47,976 nucleotides of DNA from Zygnema cylindricum. Lineage: Eukaryota > Streptophyta > Zygnematophyceae > Zygnematales > Zygnemataceae. The position numbers and the translations under genes were made by a program. The stretch is taken from positions 525,281 through 573,256 of the forward strand of contig JBBHKE010000349.1 in NCBI GenBank assembly GCA_037447655.1. The letters are read 5' to 3'. The notes under the pieces were generated by a model. It saw only the letters and a program-made list of their open reading frames with translations, was not told where the DNA came from and did not search any database. Positions within the stretch are counted from its first letter, which is position 1. Each line of letters begins with the position of its first letter. Positions 44,753-47,976 of the stretch are shown in pieces.

Positions 44753-47587
44753 ATGGCAGCATCCTCTCCCTCTCCACCAGTTTCCTCCATGGCTGTTCCC
44801 TCTTCTCTTGCACTTTCAAAAGTCACTGGTTTCTCTCATGTATGTCCTCCATGTTTGTCAAACTCTAGAAGGAAAACCTCTCTCTCCAGGAATTGCCACG
44901 TAGTAGGAGTCACGGAATTATGTTTATCTCTTCCTTTTCTAAACCATGGATTTATTTGTCATAATTTTTCAACAAATTTTGAGCCTATTGTTGTTTCCGG
45001 AGGAGGTCGGTCAGCAGAACCCAAATTTTCACGGAGAAAATGGAAGCGTCACGTCGCCGTAGAAGGTTAAGAATTTTCTCTCTCCTCTCTCCTCTCTCCT
45101 CTCCCTCTCTATTATCTCTTTTCTCGCTTTATACCTTCCTCTCTCCTCTCTCGCCCCTTCTTTCTCTCTCTTTTCTTTCAATTTTTGGCTTTCAGCAGTT
45201 AAAGTTCTCTTGGCTGTGATGGGAGTTGAGAGAGGAGAGAGGAGAGAGGTGGGCGAGAGAGAGAGGAACGAGGAGAGAGGAGAGGAAAGAGTCGAGAAGC
45301 GAGATGAGAGTCGGAGAGGAGAGGAGCTTCTTTCTGAAGATTTTTTTGAAGGTTCTTCAGCTGCAGGTATGGTGACACGTGGCAGTGGAAGGGAGAGTGA
45401 GAGCACAGGGGCAGAATTGAGAGGGGAGAACGTGGCAAGTCTTCCCACTGAGGCAGCCATGGATTGGAAGACAAAAGAGTATTCTGGGCGGAGTTGGAGG
45501 CGTGAGGAACTTGGTGATCAATGGGGGAGAGGGAGAGGGAGGAGAGAAAATGAGGGCGTGCAAGTGGCAGGTGGAGGTCAAAGGGAGGAAGCTTCTATAG
45601 CTGATGAGAGGATAGTGGAAGGAGGGCAGAGAGAGAGAGAGGGAGAGGGAGGGGGAGAGGGAGAGGGAAGAGGGAGAGAAGACCAAGATTTTAGAGACCC
45701 TAGGGAGAGTATTGACGGAAGAGAATTCGTGGAAAATGAAGAGAAAGAAGAGACTGTTCAAGTGAGACAATCAAGGTTTATATCTCCTAGGGTTTACTTG
45801 AATGATAAAAAGCTTCCTCTTAGGAAATGGACAGCTTTGGAGGGGCCTACCTCGAGGAAGATGCATAATGGGGATAGTTGGAAGGCCAGTGTGGCAGACG
45901 AGAAAACGAAGAGTATGGTCCATGGGGTGGTGGGAGAGGTTTTTAAACTGAAGCATTATGAAGATGTGGACAAAGTTTTGAACCATTGGGAAGGACGAAC
46001 TGAACGGAAGACATTTCCTATTCTAATGAGGGTGAGAAGAGGAGGAGTAGTTAAAAATAGAATAGCCAAACTGTTTTTTTTAGCCAAGGGATTTTTTTGA
46101 AGTTGGGGACTAAAAATGTGTGCTATGTCGTTGTATCTTTAATTTATTTTAGGTTCCTCTCCCCTGTTTGTTCCCGTTTTTCTCTCGGATATCGATCTGT
46201 TTCCTTGTTACTGAATATAGCATAATAAATTATATGCATGCATCCCTAGCCCCCTATTCTCCCCTCCCTTTCTTTCTTTCTTTCTTTCTTTCCCTCCTCC
46301 CTCCCTCAACTTTGGTTTTATCCTTTCGCCGTAATTAGTGTGCAAATACACAAATTTTATCGTATGCTTGACATTTTCCAGGTCCTAAAGGCCGAATTAT
46401 GCATCCTGTCTATGACTTGTTTTTGAGTGTTTTTATGAGAATGCGTGGAATTTTTGACAATTAATCCATTGCAGGCATCATTAGTATTATGAATGCCCTT
46501 AATTATCGACTGAGGCGGCGTAGTAAATAAGTGTCTTTATCACTCGGCTGACTGCAGGAGATTACTCGGTCTGGAAACTTGCAACTTAGTATGAAGGTTT
46601 TTAATTGGGTCCGAAGCCAACGGTGCTATGTTGCTCGGACCGATATTTATAACATGCTCTGCAACCTCGCGGCACGTCATAGGCGACTTAATCAGGCTCG
46701 TAATTTGTTTTACGAGATGCAGGAATGGAGGTAAGGCTTGTTCCGGTTCCCTTTTTTCTTTTTCTTTTGTTTTTTGTCGTTATGTGAACCTGTGCCATAG
46801 AGGGAATGGGCTGTTTACAATGTGTGTAATCTCAATCTTATGTTGGCATGGCTCAATTATTTTGGCCCTGTTTTATGTTTCATCATTCTGGTCCTTGCGG
46901 CCCCATTTTTTAGAATATAAATTATGTATTGTGGCCCCATTTTTATGAATCTAATTTATGTTCGCTGTATGTATAATGTGAGTCGCTATTACCGAAAGAA
47001 CCAGGAAATTCAAATTTAAGCAAGTATTTCGCCTGAACTACGAAAATTACTTTGGTGAAAGTTCAAATCATCGGAAATCACAAACGTCGTCATTCAACTG
47101 ATTTCAAGAAGGAAAACCCATGAAAAAAAACTGTAAACATATTAAAGCTGTTTAAACCATTCGCCACAGAAATTCAATGTTGAATTGCCAACTGTGTTCA
47201 TAATCATGGTTTCTTAAGGTATAGTGCAGAAATATGTACGGGAGGTTTTGGTGTTAAGAATTCGAATGTAATTCTGAAGGATGTGAACGATTTTGAACCA
47301 CTAGAACAATTAGTGTTAAGAAAAAATAATGAGTGTTATTAACACCATTTTGTGTTTAGAGGCTGAAAAAAACTGGTGCCAAATCAGTGTTTTAAACTGA
47401 TGGTGTACCTTTGAAGTGGTTGTGCAAGAAGGTCCCACCCCTCTTTTTTATTTCTTTTGACTCTTTTTTTGCTGATTTCAGATGTAGACCAGATGTTGGC
47501 ACATATGATGCTCTTATTTCTGCCCATGGGAAGGCAGGAGATCCACAAGGTGCCAAAAAAATGTTTGAAAGTATGCTTCAAAATCAG
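44753..47587 (+). CDS. EMB2654: EMB2654-like P-class pentatricopeptide repeat protein, 5' part
   Basis: Partial; continues past the window. Exons 44753-45065, 45196-46031, 46558-46730 and 47482-47587 join in phase. The N-terminus (MAASSPSPPVSSMAVPSSLA) is Ser/Ala-rich and basic without acidic residues for about 60 residues, like a plastid transit peptide. A Glu/Arg/Gly-rich linker encoded by a GA tract follows, then KVLNHWEGRTERKTFPIL. The PPR region begins EITRSGNLQLSMKVFNWVRS and continues TDIYNMLCNLAARHRRLNQA and PDVGTYDALISAHGKAGDPQ. This matches Arabidopsis EMB2654 (At2g41720), a chloroplast PPR protein needed for rps12 trans-splicing, at the same positions (DIYNM, QAR.LF.EMQ.W, PD..TYDALI.AHG.AG). 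The start is the ATG at the head of the transit-like region. The next exon is not identified before 47976. Confidence 0.88.
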
Positions 47588-47867
47588 GTGAGCCTTGGAA
47601 GTTCAGTTTTACAACCTGTTGTCAAATCCCTTTTTGGCAGAAGGATTTCTTTTTTCTCTCCTTTAGTTGGAGACTAATTCTATTTGACAGCTCAATAAGA
47701 ACAAAGCGTCTGTGGCGACGATATTTAATGCTGTTGTTACTAATACTGTGTTAAGACTAACAATTCACTAACTGTAATAGCGCTTAAAGCTGTAGTGTAG
47801 TATGAACATGGGCAAGTTGCAGCAGATTGCCCATTAAGTTCATGCATGTTTTGCATGTTTTGAAGAG

Positions 47868-47872
<5 letters not shown>
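47588..47872 (+). other. Intron sequence of the PPR gene, next exon not found
   Basis: Begins with a GTGAGC donor. An acceptor-like 'tatttgacag' at about 47692 precedes a short open stretch (LNKNKASVATIFNAVV) that does not resemble the expected next PPR and soon ends. Confidence 0.4.
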
Positions 47873-47950
<78 letters not shown>

Positions 47951-47976
47951 CCTCCCTCCCTCCCTCCCTCCCTCCC
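47873..47976. repeat. (CT)n microsatellite followed by (CCCT)n to window end
   Basis: About 74 bp of near-perfect CT dinucleotide repeat (roughly 47873-47946) passes into tandem CCCT tetranucleotides that run off the window. Confidence 0.95.

Noticed and set aside
47692-47772. Possible fifth exon of the PPR gene (LNKNKASVATIFNAVV)
   Set aside because: Does not match the PPR expected next in EMB2654 and runs into a stop without a donor.
1-47976. tRNA, rRNA and CRISPR-like features
   Set aside because: I looked for tRNA B-box text (GGTTCGAnTCC) and regular spacer arrays. The only close B-box match (about 383) is within a MED16 exon, and the tandem arrays lack unique spacers.

Overview
This is nuclear DNA from a streptophyte, meaning a land plant or charophyte-type green alga. 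The protein-coding content consists of spliced genes with GT..AG introns. Two genes are of clearly plant type: a plant-style Mediator MED16/SFR6, and an EMB2654-like P-class pentatricopeptide protein with a plastid-transit-like N-terminus. The species cannot be named from the sequence. Introns are long, AT-rich and full of CT/GA tracts and minisatellites. The intergenic DNA is full of small terminal-inverted-repeat transposons.

Layout. (1) 268-13270, minus: MED16, reconstructed as 16 exons whose phases all agree (1122 aa). (2) 13.3-22.3 kb: a transposon and satellite island. It holds a 726-bp PIF/Harbinger-like MITE with a perfect 50-bp palindrome, a 317-bp tandem satellite interrupted by a 785-bp hAT-like MITE, a decayed Ser/Thr/Pro-repeat ORF, and a 2.1-kb TA-flanked long-TIR element with a second hAT-like copy nested inside. 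(3) 22569-25725, plus: a membrane-anchored MORN-repeat protein in 4 exons (595 aa). A nearly identical 3.29-kb tandem copy follows at 27239-30030. It lacks exon 1 and carries a cluster of frameshifts. (4) 30.4-33.1 kb: intergenic, with one MITE and a promoter region rich in GTACGG/CCGTAC. (5) 33163-35783, plus: an unidentified Gln/Asn-repeat, acidic, coiled-coil protein in three exons, with a frameshift in a purine tract. (6) 36964-43874, minus: a DHHC palmitoyltransferase in about 11 exons. (7) 44753 to the window end, plus: EMB2654-like PPR gene, partial. It is divergently transcribed from the DHHC gene across an 878-bp shared promoter.

The genes serve unrelated functions (transcription, membrane scaffolding, S-acylation, plastid RNA processing) and do not form a pathway. 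The most unusual structural signal is that several introns contain tandem, decaying copies of the edge of the neighbouring exon, splice site included (MED16 exons 5, 11 and 13, and an exon near 26.8 kb). This suggests that introns here grow by local tandem duplication across splice junctions.

Exon coordinates were derived by reading the splice sites and checking phase by eye. Family assignments rest on remembered conservation, not on a search.
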